Shown: in pieces, positions 8,620 to 15,836 of the stretch
Layout of the letters: each line of letters opens with the position of its first letter
Position numbering within the stretch: position 1 is the stretch's first letter
Assembly: GCA_934565415.1 (NCBI GenBank)
Contig: CAKTHQ010000022.1
Coordinates: 1-38,351, forward strand
DNA length: 38,351 bases
Source: an uncultured Oscillospiraceae bacterium
Lineage (GTDB): Bacteria; Bacillota; Clostridia; Oscillospirales; Oscillospiraceae
Direction of reading: 5' to 3'
Position numbers and translations under genes: made by a program
Notes under the pieces: generated by a model
What the model was told of the DNA's origin: nothing
The model's database searches: none
The model's input: only the letters and a program-made list of their open reading frames with translations

Positions 8620-8648
8620 ATTATATCGGATTTCCCCCGGAAACGCAA
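8620..8648 (-). promoter_or_regulatory. Promoter of the DUF1846-esterase-lrgAB-malQ operon
   Basis: Minus strand TTGCGT (8643-8648), 17-base spacer, TATAAT (8620-8625). The next genes follow at gaps of 21, 3, -8 and 38 bases, so all five are probably transcribed from here. Confidence 0.75.
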
Positions 8649-8687
8649 TATGATACCGGTGGAAATTTTGGAGCAGGGCAAAGGCCT

Positions 8688-9566
8688 TCACTCCGGCTGC
8701 ACTGGCGCCGCCTTCAGCACATCCGCCACCTCCGTAATGGTCACAAAAGCCATGGGGTCCAGCTCTCTGACCAGTGTGCGGACCCGTGCAATCTGGAAGC
8801 GGTTGACCACAAAGTAAATGATTCCTTTTTCTGCATTGGAGTAGCCGCCGACAGCCCGGATCCGGGTAGTCCCGCAGGAGAAGGCTTCCAAAAGGGCTGC
8901 ATTGACCTCCTCAGGCCGGTCGGTAATAATTGTCACCGCTTTGGAGCGGTCGATACCCTCGGCAATAAAATCAATGGTTTTCAGTCCGGCTCCGTAGGTG
9001 ACAATGGAATACAGGGGCAATATCCAGCTGCCAATCACCGCACCGCAGAGGATGTATAATATCACATTGTAAATCATTACAAAGGTACCCACGGTCATAT
9101 TAAGGCCCTTGGCAAAGGTCACCGCCAGCACATCGATGCCGTCTATGGCACCGCCGCTGCGGATGGTCAGGCCGCTGCCCACACCGGAAATCACCCCGCC
9201 GAACAGGGCGCACAGCAATAGATCCTCCCCCGCCAAAGGAGACGCCATGGTCACATCAATGGGCAGCACATCCGTAATCATCCAGCTGGCCCAGGCATAC
9301 ACCCCCACCGCAAACAGGGAATACACCGTAAACACCCCGCCCTGCCGCTTGAGCCCAAATAGGAATAGCGGTACATTCAGCAGCAGCAAAAAAGCACTCA
9401 GCGGCAGCCCCGTCAGCTGAGACAGCAGGATGGAGGTGCCGGAAATTCCGCTGTCGTACAGCTTCACCGGAGCCAGAAACACCGTAACCCCAAAGGCATT
9501 GATGCATCCGGCCAGTAACAGCATTGCAAAATTTCGGGCAGATAGTTGTTTTGCCAATTTTTTCAT
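8688..9566 (-). CDS. YitT-family membrane protein
   Basis: Integral membrane protein of 292 aa. The N-terminal two thirds hold about five to six hydrophobic helices (YitT_membrane), including the family-typical GVGSGLTIRSGGAIDGIDVLA block. The last 90 residues form a soluble DUF2179 domain (KAVTIITDRPEEV ... GGYSNAEKGIIYFVV). Function in the family is not firmly assigned. It is a single-gene unit: the SD AAGGAGG precedes ATG and an extended -10 promoter lies 32 bases upstream. No clear terminator is seen after it, so readthrough into the DUF1846 operon is possible. Confidence 0.93.
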   Translation of the reverse strand: MKKLAKQLSARNFAMLLLAGCINAFGVTVFLAPVKLYDSGISGTSILLSQLTGLPLSAFLLLLNVPLFLFGLKRQGGVFTVYSLFAVGVYAWASWMITDVLPIDVTMASPLAGEDLLLCALFGGVISGVGSGLTIRSGGAIDGIDVLAVTFAKGLNMTVGTFVMIYNVILYILCGAVIGSWILPLYSIVTYGAGLKTIDFIAEGIDRSKAVTIITDRPEEVNAALLEAFSCGTTRIRAVGGYSNAEKGIIYFVVNRFQIARVRTLVRELDPMAFVTITEVADVLKAAPVQPE

Positions 9567-9597
9567 AGCGTTCCTCCTTGATTTGATTCTGTTTTAC

Positions 9598-9603
9598 AGT
9601 ATA
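9598..9603 (-). promoter_or_regulatory. Extended -10 promoter of the yitT-like gene
   Basis: Minus strand TGT-TATACT gives an extended -10 element 32 bases upstream of the start codon. No good -35 is present at 16-18 bases. Confidence 0.5.
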
Positions 9604-9787
9604 ACAGATACCGGGAGGCCATTCATGAAGAATTCGGAAATTTGGAAAACTTCGGACATATCCGTACTGCAGGGCAGAGGCGACGATTGCATGAGTAAAT
9701 AAGTTTGTGAGCGAAAACACAAAAATCTACAAATAAGGATTTGTAGGGTTAGTTGAATGGTGTCCGCCTGCGGGAAAAATCCCCATT

Positions 9788-10041
9788 CCCCCTCCTGCGT
9801 GGAGGGGGTGGTGCTCCGCGCAGCGAATCGAGATAATGATGATTGCCGGTGGCAATCACACAATAATCTTGTGGCCCGCAGGCCGGGGGTGGAGGGGACC
9901 CCTACCGAAAACAGATAGGTATATTGAGAAAATAGGGGCATATTTAGGGAATACCATTCATCCAAATGCAGAAAGTCATCGTACCGGGTCCCCTCCACCC
10001 CCGCCCACTGCGGTGGGCACCCCCTCCATGCAGGAGGGGGG
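9788..10041. repeat. Inverted pair of GC-rich palindromic repeats
   Basis: Two related GC-rich units face each other. Outer arms: 9788-9810 and 10018-10041 share CCCCCTCCTGC-N-TGGAGGGGGTG in opposite orientation, each itself palindromic. Inner arms: 9884-9901 and 9986-10003 are an exact 18-bp inverted repeat (CGGGGGTGGAGGGGACCC). About 85 bases of AT-richer sequence lie in the centre. A further perfect hairpin GATTGCC-GGT-GGCAATC is at 9841-9857. This looks like a REP/BIME- or MITE-like intergenic element; no coding sequence is supported in 9700-10110. Confidence 0.8.
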
Positions 10042-10114
10042 AAGAGCTTGCCGCCGGTACCTACCGTTTACCCCGTCAAATCCCCATTTGTCGGACGGTT
10101 TATACATTAGCAAC

Positions 10115-10492
10115 TCATGCGATCGTCATCAAGTTATCATCATGCTGGTGCTGGCAGTTCAGCACTCTTCGAATGCAGCCAGTTTCTTCAGAGCAAACAT
10201 GGTTGCAGGGGACCTCTGCTACAGCCTCCACATAGCCACAGCCTTCCGTATGCACCACCGTGCCGCTTTCATCCGGCTGGCAGTCGCAGTCATGTCCTTC
10301 CACTGCTGGTGCATAGCCACAGTCTCCATGGGTATGTACGCACTCTGTGACGGATTGGTAGCATTCAGCAGTGTGTTCATGACTACAGGTGCTCCCTTCC
10401 GCAGAAGCAGAATAATCGTCCTCTGCATATTGCCCATTATTTTGCTTTCTTTTTGGAGATTTAGACGAAAACAGGAGGTAATGACATAGCGC
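10115..10492 (-). pseudogene. Remnant of a Cys/His-rich repeat surface protein
   Basis: An open frame of 125 codons lacks an ATG start (it is bounded by TAG at 10493-10495; the only in-frame alternative is GTG at 10303). It reads as repeats of the CxxHxHxxxCGYxxAVxGxxC kind: ECVHTHGDCGYAPAVEGHDC, then HTEGCGYVEAVAEVPCNH, then CIRRVLNCQHQHDD, where it breaks off. Such repeats occur in large secreted or pilin-like proteins of gut Clostridia. The 5' end lies right behind the aminotransferase terminator and the 3' end next to the inverted repeats. I read it as a truncated internal fragment. Confidence 0.65.
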
Positions 10493-10499
10493 CTAAAAA

Positions 10500-10543
10500 A
10501 GCCGCCACCCCGCCTGCCCAGAAATGGGCAGGCGGGGTGGCAC
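10500..10543 (-). terminator. Terminator of the aminotransferase gene
   Basis: Minus strand 16-bp perfect stem GCCACCCCGCCTGCCC / GGGCAGGCGGGGTGGC with a 6-base loop. It is followed by GGC and then six T. It starts 13 bases after the stop codon. Confidence 0.92.
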
Positions 10544-10555
10544 ACTATACAAACC

Positions 10556-11764
10556 TTATCTTCTATGTTCGTCCAAAAATTCTCCCAGGGCCTCCATTGC
10601 CTTTATAATGCGCTCCGGTTCCGGCAGCATGACGATGCGGAAGCGCAGGTCCTCGAACCAGTCGAAGCCGTGGCCGGGGATCACCAGGATGTGCTTTTCG
10701 TGGAGGAAGCGCATGGCAAAGTCCTCGTCGCTTTCAAAATCGAAGCGGCCCGCTTCCAGGCCGGGGAACAGGTAAAAGGCGGCCCGGTTGGGGATCTGGG
10801 TGACGCCGGGGATCTTTTGTAAGCCCTCTACCGTGGTCTTGCTCTGCTCATAAAGCCTGCCGCCGGGGGCCATCATGGCGTGGGTGCTTTCGTAGTCCTG
10901 TAGGGCCGCGGGGATCACCAGCTGGGTCAGGGTGTTTCCGCACAGGCGCATGGCCGCCAGCTGCATAACACCGGCCTCTACTTCCTTCAGCTCCTCCTTG
11001 GGGCCGGAGAACACCATCCAGCCGCAGCGGAAGCCGCAGATGATGTGGGACTTGGACAGGCCGTTAAAGGTGACGCAGGGCAGGTCCGGAGCCAGGGCCG
11101 CCAGGGAGTAATTGGGGATGCCGTCCATCACCAGCCGGTCGTAAATTTCATCGGCCAGCAGGAGCAGGTGGTGCTCCCGGGCGATCTGGGCAATTTCCAG
11201 CAGGGTGTCCTTGCTGTACACGGCGCCGGTGGGGTTATTGGGGTTGATGACCAAAATGGCCTTGGTCCTGGGGGTGATCTTCTTGCGGATGTCCTGCAGG
11301 TCCGGGTTCCAGTCGTTTTTCGGGTCGCAGCGGTAATGCACCGGCTTGCCGCCGCCAAGGTAGGTATTGTTGCTCCACAGGGAGTAGCAGGGAGAGGGCA
11401 CCAGCACCTCGTCCCCGGTGCCCACCAAGGCCGTCATCAGCATGGACACCGCCTCGCTGACGCCGTTGCAGATGTAAATATCCTCCAGGGTGATGTTTTG
11501 AAGACCCCGGCTCAGATGGTATTTTAAAATTGCCTCTCTGGCATCCTGCATTCCTCTTACATCGCAGTAGGGCACGGCCCGGTCCACATTGGCAATCAGA
11601 GCCTGCCGCACGCTGTCCGGCAATTGGAAGCCAAAATTCCCCGGATTGCCGGTATTCAGCTTCAGCACCGGTGTTCCCTGGGCCTGCATCCGAAGCGCCT
11701 CTACATACAATGGCCCCCGAATATCGGAATGCACATGGGTCAGGCGGTCCGATTTTTCGATCAT
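10556..11764 (-). CDS. PLP-dependent aminotransferase class I/II (AlaA-like)
   Basis: Cytosolic fold-type I aminotransferase of 402 aa with the start chosen at 11764 (MIEKSDRL). An upstream in-frame extension is ruled out because the promoter (-10 at 11814-11819) lies inside it; AAAGGAAACAG gives an SD at correct spacing. Visible family motifs are NPNNPTGAVYS, the ADEIYDRL aspartate that binds the PLP ring nitrogen, and the PLP-lysine in FNGLSKSHIICGFRCGW. The N-terminal block TGNPGNFGF matches the AlaA group of glutamate-pyruvate aminotransferases, so alanine synthesis is a reasonable guess; other amino-acid substrates are possible. Confidence 0.93.
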   Translation of the reverse strand: MIEKSDRLTHVHSDIRGPLYVEALRMQAQGTPVLKLNTGNPGNFGFQLPDSVRQALIANVDRAVPYCDVRGMQDAREAILKYHLSRGLQNITLEDIYICNGVSEAVSMLMTALVGTGDEVLVPSPCYSLWSNNTYLGGGKPVHYRCDPKNDWNPDLQDIRKKITPRTKAILVINPNNPTGAVYSKDTLLEIAQIAREHHLLLLADEIYDRLVMDGIPNYSLAALAPDLPCVTFNGLSKSHIICGFRCGWMVFSGPKEELKEVEAGVMQLAAMRLCGNTLTQLVIPAALQDYESTHAMMAPGGRLYEQSKTTVEGLQKIPGVTQIPNRAAFYLFPGLEAGRFDFESDEDFAMRFLHEKHILVIPGHGFDWFEDLRFRIVMLPEPERIIKAMEALGEFLDEHRR

Positions 11765-11813
11765 GTTGTTCTGTTTCCTTTCCATTTTCCCGATAGATGG
11801 TAAATATTGAGTC

Positions 11814-11842
11814 ATTATAACATCCGCCGCCGGAAATAACAA
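11814..11842 (-). promoter_or_regulatory. Promoter of the aminotransferase gene
   Basis: Minus strand TTGTTA (11837-11842), 17-base spacer, TGT-TATAAT (11814-11819, extended -10). It decides the start codon of the downstream gene, because longer frames would begin upstream of the transcript. Confidence 0.8.
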
Positions 11843-11855
11843 TCCTTTTTCCAAG

Positions 11856-11881
11856 AAAAATACCGCCCAAACGGGCGGTAT
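11856..11881 (-). terminator. Terminator of the amt gene
   Basis: Minus strand stem ATACCGCCC / GGGCGGTAT with a GTTT loop, followed by a T-tract. It lies about 110 bases after the stop codon, directly upstream of the aminotransferase promoter. Confidence 0.88.
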
Positions 11882-11990
11882 AGAAATCATACGGGCCTAT
11901 TTCAATTTGCGGCGGCATCCAGCACAAAGAACCGGGAGCGTTTTCCACCCCCGGCCCTTTGTGAGAAAGAGAACAATATATGCAAACGGG

Positions 11991-13691
11991 TCAGTTCCCG
12001 TCGGCACCGGTCAAAGCTGCCTTGCCGGTCTCACCGGTACGGACCCGGACGACCTCTTCCACATCGTACAGGAAGATCTTGCCGTCGCCGGGGTGGCCGG
12101 TGTACAAGGCACTCTTGGCTGCCGCAACTACAGCCTCGGGAGGAACGGTGGATACCACGATGTCCACCTGGAGCTTGGGCAGCAGGTTCATGTTCATAGG
12201 AATGCCACGATAAAATTCAGTCTTGCCCTTCTGGACGCCGCAGCCCATAACCTGTGTAACGGTCATGCCGGTAACGCCGATGAGGGCCATCTGGGCTTTC
12301 AAAGCCTCAAACCGGCTCTGGTTGCAGACGATGGTAACCTTGGTATACTTGCCGCCTATATGCGTGGGCTTTTCGTAAACAGGAACCGCCTTTTCTACGG
12401 GAGTGGTCCCGGTTGCCGCTACAGGAGCCTTGGTCTCGTCCACCAGCATAGAGGTCGCGGGCACCCAATCGGCATAGGCGCTAGCCAGACCGTGCTCAGA
12501 AATATCCAGGCCCTCGATCTCCTCTTCCGCAGAGCAGCGCAGGCCAATGGTGGCTTTGATGACGGAGAAGATGAGAAAAATCATCACTGCGGTATAGGCA
12601 GCCACGGAAACAACGCCCAGCAGCTGGATGCCCAGGAACCGGAAGCCGCCGCCATAGAGGAGGCCGCCATCCGTGGCCAGGAGGCCCGTCAGGATGGTGC
12701 CGGTAGCGCCGCAGACACCGTGAACGGAAATGGCACCTACCGGATCGTCGATCTTTGCGACCTTATCGAAGAACTCTACAGAAAGCACCACCAGGATGCC
12801 GCAGACGATTCCGACCACGGCAGCGCCTACAGGAGAAACCATATCACATCCGGCGGTAATGCCCACCAGTCCCGCCAAAGCGGCATTGAAGGTCATGGAA
12901 ACATCCGGCTTTCCGTAGCGGGTCCAGGTAAAGATCAGGGTGACCACGCAGGCTACCGCGGCGGCCATATTGGTGTTGAAGAACACAAGACCAGCGGAGA
13001 TCATAGCCTCGTCGGAATCCATGGCCACCGTGGAGCAGCCGTTAAAGCCGAACCAGCAGAACCAGAGAATGAATACGCCCAGGGCGGCAATGGAAAGGTT
13101 GTGGCCCAGAATGGCCCGGGGCTTTCCCTCGGAATCGTACTTGCCGATCCGGGGGCCCAGCATAGCCGCGCCGATGCAGGCACAGATGCCGCCAACCATA
13201 TGCACAGCTGTAGAACCGGCAAAATCATGGAAGCCCAGCTCACTCAGCCAGCCGCCTCCCCAGATCCAGTGGCCGGAAATGGGGTACAAGAACAGGGAGA
13301 TACAGGCGGAATAGACGCAGTAAGCGGAAAACTTGGTCCGCTCGGCCATGGAACCGGAGACAATGGTGGCAGAGGTGGCACAGAAGACGGTCTGAAAGAT
13401 CACATAGGCCCACTGGGGGACTCCCGCGGGAAGGATGTGGCTGTAGTCCCCCAAAATCAGGGGATCCAGCTTGCCAACCACGGCGCTGCCTGCACCGAAC
13501 ATCAGGCCGAAGCCCACCAGCCAGAAGCAGGGGGTGCCGATACAGAAGTCCATCAGGTTTTTCATCAAAATATTGCCGGTATTCTTGGCTCTGGTAAAGC
13601 CCGCCTCACACATGGCAAACCCGGCCTGCATAAAGTACACCAACGCGGCCCCAAGCAGGACCCAAATCGTGTTGACTGGTGAAAATTCCAT
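11991..13691 (-). CDS. amt: Ammonium channel fused to a C-terminal P-II domain
   Basis: A 566-aa chain with two parts. Residues 1 to about 400 are an Amt channel with about 11 membrane helices, the signature QAGFAMCEAGFTRAKN, Asp156-FAGS and both pore histidines (His164 in TAVHMVGG, His324 in ISVHGVCG). A linker of about 45 residues rich in Ala/Thr/Pro/Val follows. Residues 448-566 are a complete P-II protein with the T-loop region GCGVQKGKTEFYRG, the B-loop TGHPGDGKIF and the C-loop VRTGETG. In standard P-II proteins a separate trimer plugs the Amt trimer; here sensor and channel are one molecule. The uridylylation Tyr51 of GlnB corresponds to Met here, so control by UTase is unlikely, while ATP/ADP/2-oxoglutarate-binding blocks remain. 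SD AAGGAGG supports the start. Confidence 0.95.
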   Translation of the reverse strand: MEFSPVNTIWVLLGAALVYFMQAGFAMCEAGFTRAKNTGNILMKNLMDFCIGTPCFWLVGFGLMFGAGSAVVGKLDPLILGDYSHILPAGVPQWAYVIFQTVFCATSATIVSGSMAERTKFSAYCVYSACISLFLYPISGHWIWGGGWLSELGFHDFAGSTAVHMVGGICACIGAAMLGPRIGKYDSEGKPRAILGHNLSIAALGVFILWFCWFGFNGCSTVAMDSDEAMISAGLVFFNTNMAAAVACVVTLIFTWTRYGKPDVSMTFNAALAGLVGITAGCDMVSPVGAAVVGIVCGILVVLSVEFFDKVAKIDDPVGAISVHGVCGATGTILTGLLATDGGLLYGGGFRFLGIQLLGVVSVAAYTAVMIFLIFSVIKATIGLRCSAEEEIEGLDISEHGLASAYADWVPATSMLVDETKAPVAATGTTPVEKAVPVYEKPTHIGGKYTKVTIVCNQSRFEALKAQMALIGVTGMTVTQVMGCGVQKGKTEFYRGIPMNMNLLPKLQVDIVVSTVPPEAVVAAAKSALYTGHPGDGKIFLYDVEEVVRVRTGETGKAALTGADGN

Positions 13692-13701
13692 TTTTCTTCC
13701 T

Positions 13702-13788
13702 CCTTACGTTCTTTTGCAAGGATCTGAACGGCCATTCAAATCAAAAAGGCGCTGACTCCCTTCTTTGGGATCAGCGCCTTTGCTTGAT
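13702..13788 (-). promoter_or_regulatory. Structured amt leader: terminator hairpin plus SD-masking hairpin
   Basis: The minus-strand leader has two hairpins. Hairpin 1 (about 13746-13781) has an AAAGGCGCTGA-TCCC / GGGA-(G bulge)-TCAGCGCCTTT stem, the loop AAAGAA and then a T-run: a complete intrinsic terminator. It starts about 5 bases after the predicted transcription start. Hairpin 2 (13702-13721) has the stem CCTTGC / GTAAGG around AAAAGAAC; with an A-C mismatch its apical loop is again AAAGAA, and its 3' arm covers the AAGG of the SD. Promoter at 13795-13822 places both in the leader. A plain terminator for the upstream dipeptidase gene is the alternative for hairpin 1. Confidence 0.65.
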
Positions 13789-13794
13789 AGGGCC

Positions 13795-13822
13795 AGTATA
13801 CTCAAAAATCGCAGAATGTCAA
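13795..13822 (-). promoter_or_regulatory. Promoter of the amt-PII gene
   Basis: Minus strand TTGACA (13817-13822), 16-base spacer, TATACT (13795-13800). It lies between the dipeptidase stop and the leader hairpins. A 7-bp inverted repeat TGCAAGT / ACTTGCA at 13882-13907 lies upstream and might be an operator or a weak hairpin. Confidence 0.85.
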
Positions 13823-13907
13823 TAGTGAATTGCACGATTTGGAATATATTCTGAATTTTTATGGATTTACCCGTCTTGATTTGCAAGTTTTGTTTATTCT
13901 ACTTGCA

Positions 13908-15311
13908 TTATGTACACAGCTTGCTGATGACCAGGGCGTAGATCTTGGCCGTTTTCAGCAGCTGGCTTAATCTCGCCCGCTCGTTGGCACCGTGGAGGTG
14001 GGAGTCGAAGCCGTGCTCTCCCGCGCCAAAGGCCACGCCGCCGGGGATCTCGTGGACATAGGTACCGCCGCCGATGGCCTCACAGTAGCCCTTCTTGCCG
14101 GAATAGGTTTCGTAGGCAGAAAGCAGGGTACGGATAAAGTCGGAATCCGCATCCACCGCGTGGGCAGGCCGCAGGTCCCCTTCGCAGCTCCAGCCGTAGG
14201 AAGCAAACTTCTTTTCCACCACATCCACCGTATTCTCCTTGGTGGCGCACAGGGGATCCCGGGAGTCGAACACGGCGGTAAAGCCGGTTTCCGTCAGGGT
14301 CAGAAGAGAAAGGGTCAGGGTCAGCACGCCGGATTTTTCATCCTCCATAGCAATGCCAAGGGCCTTGCCCCGGTTGTCGCCGTAGGGGAAGTTCTCGTGG
14401 AGGCGGCGAACCGTTTTCTCCCCTTCCCCATCTGCCAGGTCTAACCGGCACAGGGCATCCAGGGTGGCCGTAATGGCGTTCTTGCCCTCGTCCGGGGTAG
14501 AAGCATGGGCCTGGAGGCCAACGGCGGTGATAACCAGGTTCTCCCCCTCTGCCTGGGCGGTCAGCTGGACGCCGGTCTCGCCGGATACCTGCTTTAGGAC
14601 AGCCTGCACCCGGGCCAGGTCCCCGCCGGAGAGCACCGCCTTGCAATTGGCCGGGGCCACGTTCTTCCGGATGCCGCCCTCAATGGACAGGACCTTCATG
14701 CCGGTACCCTCGGTCTTCTCCCAGGCCTTGGAGAACTTGGGGCCGTAGCCCGCCTTTTCGATATTGATCACCGGAAAATCCGCATCCGGGGACAGGGAGT
14801 AGGGCGCAAAAGGATGCTTGGCATAATAGTGCTCAATATCCCGGGAGCCGGTTTCTTCGTCGGTACCCATAAGGAGCTTTACGTTCTTCGTCAGGGGCAG
14901 CCCCAGCTCCCGGACGCAGCGCATGGCCAGAAGCGCCGCCACCAGCGGGCCCTTGTCGTCATCGGTGCCCCGGCCGTAGATCAGGTCCCCGTCCCGGACC
15001 AGCTTGTAGGGATCCGTATCCCAGCCGTCTCCGGCGCCGACCACATCCAGGTGAGCCAGAATGTGCAGCCCGTCGGGAGCCTCATTCAGGTCCGCCGTGC
15101 CTACATAGCCCTGGTGGTTTTCCGTCCGGAAGCCCCAGCTTTTTGCCAGCGCCAGGGCCCGGTCCAGGGCCAGGGCGGGACCTTCGCCAAAGGGCATCCC
15201 GGGCTTTGCCTCGGATAAGGTAGACTCCGCTTCAATCAGCGGTGTCAGCGCCTCCACCAGCTCGTCCTCCCGGCCGTTCATCCAATTGGAAATCTGTTCT
15301 TCGATGGTCAT
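13908..15311 (-). CDS. pepV: M20-family Sapep/PepV-type dipeptidase
   Basis: Zinc metallopeptidase of 467 aa, the normal PepV length. It cleaves dipeptides (in relatives often beta-Ala- or D-Ala-containing) in the cytoplasm. Metal-ligand and catalytic blocks are visible: HILAHLDVVG (His87, Asp89), YGRGTDDDKG (bridging Asp near 118), GTDEETGS (catalytic Glu near 152 plus ligand Glu), LSPDADFPV, and the final ligand His in FDSHLHGANER. It lies 44 bases after the HigA-type regulator gene in the same direction, with GGGAGGT before the ATG, so it may be co-transcribed with that regulator. It would complement the peptide importer elsewhere in the window. Confidence 0.94.
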   Translation of the reverse strand: MTIEEQISNWMNGREDELVEALTPLIEAESTLSEAKPGMPFGEGPALALDRALALAKSWGFRTENHQGYVGTADLNEAPDGLHILAHLDVVGAGDGWDTDPYKLVRDGDLIYGRGTDDDKGPLVAALLAMRCVRELGLPLTKNVKLLMGTDEETGSRDIEHYYAKHPFAPYSLSPDADFPVINIEKAGYGPKFSKAWEKTEGTGMKVLSIEGGIRKNVAPANCKAVLSGGDLARVQAVLKQVSGETGVQLTAQAEGENLVITAVGLQAHASTPDEGKNAITATLDALCRLDLADGEGEKTVRRLHENFPYGDNRGKALGIAMEDEKSGVLTLTLSLLTLTETGFTAVFDSRDPLCATKENTVDVVEKKFASYGWSCEGDLRPAHAVDADSDFIRTLLSAYETYSGKKGYCEAIGGGTYVHEIPGGVAFGAGEHGFDSHLHGANERARLSQLLKTAKIYALVISKLCT

Positions 15312-15355
15312 GATTTGATTTGTACCTCCCAGTCAAAAATTATCTTCTGTACGGC

Positions 15356-15664
15356 TCAAACAGCAGAGTTCCGGGCAGCAGCCGTATTCGGCAAAAACTC
15401 TACCTTCAAAGTCATCCCCATAGCAACGGCAAGCCGCTGCAACGTGCGAATTGAAGGATTCGCGTTTCCATTTTCCAGCTTGCTGATATCCCCTTGGGCA
15501 ATACCGGTTCTTTCGGAAAGCTCCTTCTGGGTCAAGCCAGCATTTTTCCGGGCATCAATGATTGCCTGAACAACCGCGTGTTCCGGTTGGAGCGCTTCAT
15601 ACTCTTTGCGGAATTCTGGATCTTGCAGCTGCTCCTGCAGAAAATCATTAAATTTGTTGCTCAT
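15356..15664 (-). CDS. higA: XRE-family HTH regulator (HigA-like antitoxin)
   Basis: A 102-aa protein with an XRE helix-turn-helix at about 33-88 (NAGLTQKELSERTGIAQGDISKLENG, then NPSIRTLQRLAVAMG). The N-terminal FLQEQLQDPEFRKEYEALQPEH is the arrangement seen in HigA antitoxins of HigB-HigA modules. Its start codon overlaps the stop of a 27-codon mini-gene by 4 bases, keeping toxin-first coupling although the toxin is no longer complete. A perfect palindrome over the promoter -10 is a likely self-operator. The regulator may now act as a plain repressor of itself and the dipeptidase gene. Confidence 0.88.
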   Translation of the reverse strand: MSNKFNDFLQEQLQDPEFRKEYEALQPEHAVVQAIIDARKNAGLTQKELSERTGIAQGDISKLENGNANPSIRTLQRLAVAMGMTLKVEFLPNTAAARNSAV

Positions 15665-15744
15665 AACCTGCTCTCCTTTCGTTTCAGGTAATCCGCGCGG
15701 TATCTTTTTGCTTTTTCATAAAATTCCACTTCGAATTTCGGCAT
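15661..15744 (-). pseudogene. Truncated HigB/RelE-type toxin
   Basis: A 27-codon frame starts MPKFEVEFYEKA, which resembles the beginning of HigB/RelE-superfamily toxins, then continues KRYRADYLKRKESRL and stops. The normal toxin is about 100-115 aa, so most of the fold, including the catalytic part, is missing. SD GAGGTGAGGAT precedes the ATG and the stop overlaps the antitoxin start (ATGA). I read it as an internal deletion that retained only the ends needed for coupled translation of the regulator; a short leader peptide is the other reading. Confidence 0.6.
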
Positions 15745-15761
15745 ATCCTCACCTCATATTC

Positions 15762-15789
15762 ATTATAGGATATTTCCTATAATTGTCAA
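15762..15789 (-). promoter_or_regulatory. Promoter with perfect palindromic operator
   Basis: Minus strand TTGACA (15784-15789), 16-base spacer, TATAAT (15762-15767). A perfect inverted repeat ATTATAGGA-AATA-TCCTATAAT (15762-15783) covers the spacer and -10. It fits self-repression by the adjacent XRE regulator. Confidence 0.88.
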
Positions 15790-15836
15790 GTGTAACCTTT
15801 TGAAAAAATGAATCTCGCAATAGCATACGCAGCACC

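Noticed and set aside
9788..10041. CRISPR array
   Set aside because: Only two units, in inverted rather than direct orientation, with no regular spacers.
9836..10489. A 217-codon plus-strand frame across the repeat element
   Set aside because: It runs through the inverted repeats and antisense to the Cys/His-rich fragment; composition is not protein-like.
10556..11890. Longer N-terminus of the aminotransferase starting at 11890
   Set aside because: The frame upstream of 11764 contains the amt terminator and the gene's own promoter, so it cannot be translated from that promoter.
11907..13682. A 591-codon plus-strand frame opposite the amt gene
   Set aside because: Shadow of the amt-PII gene: His/Gly/Asp-rich translation without domains, while the minus frame has all Amt and P-II blocks.
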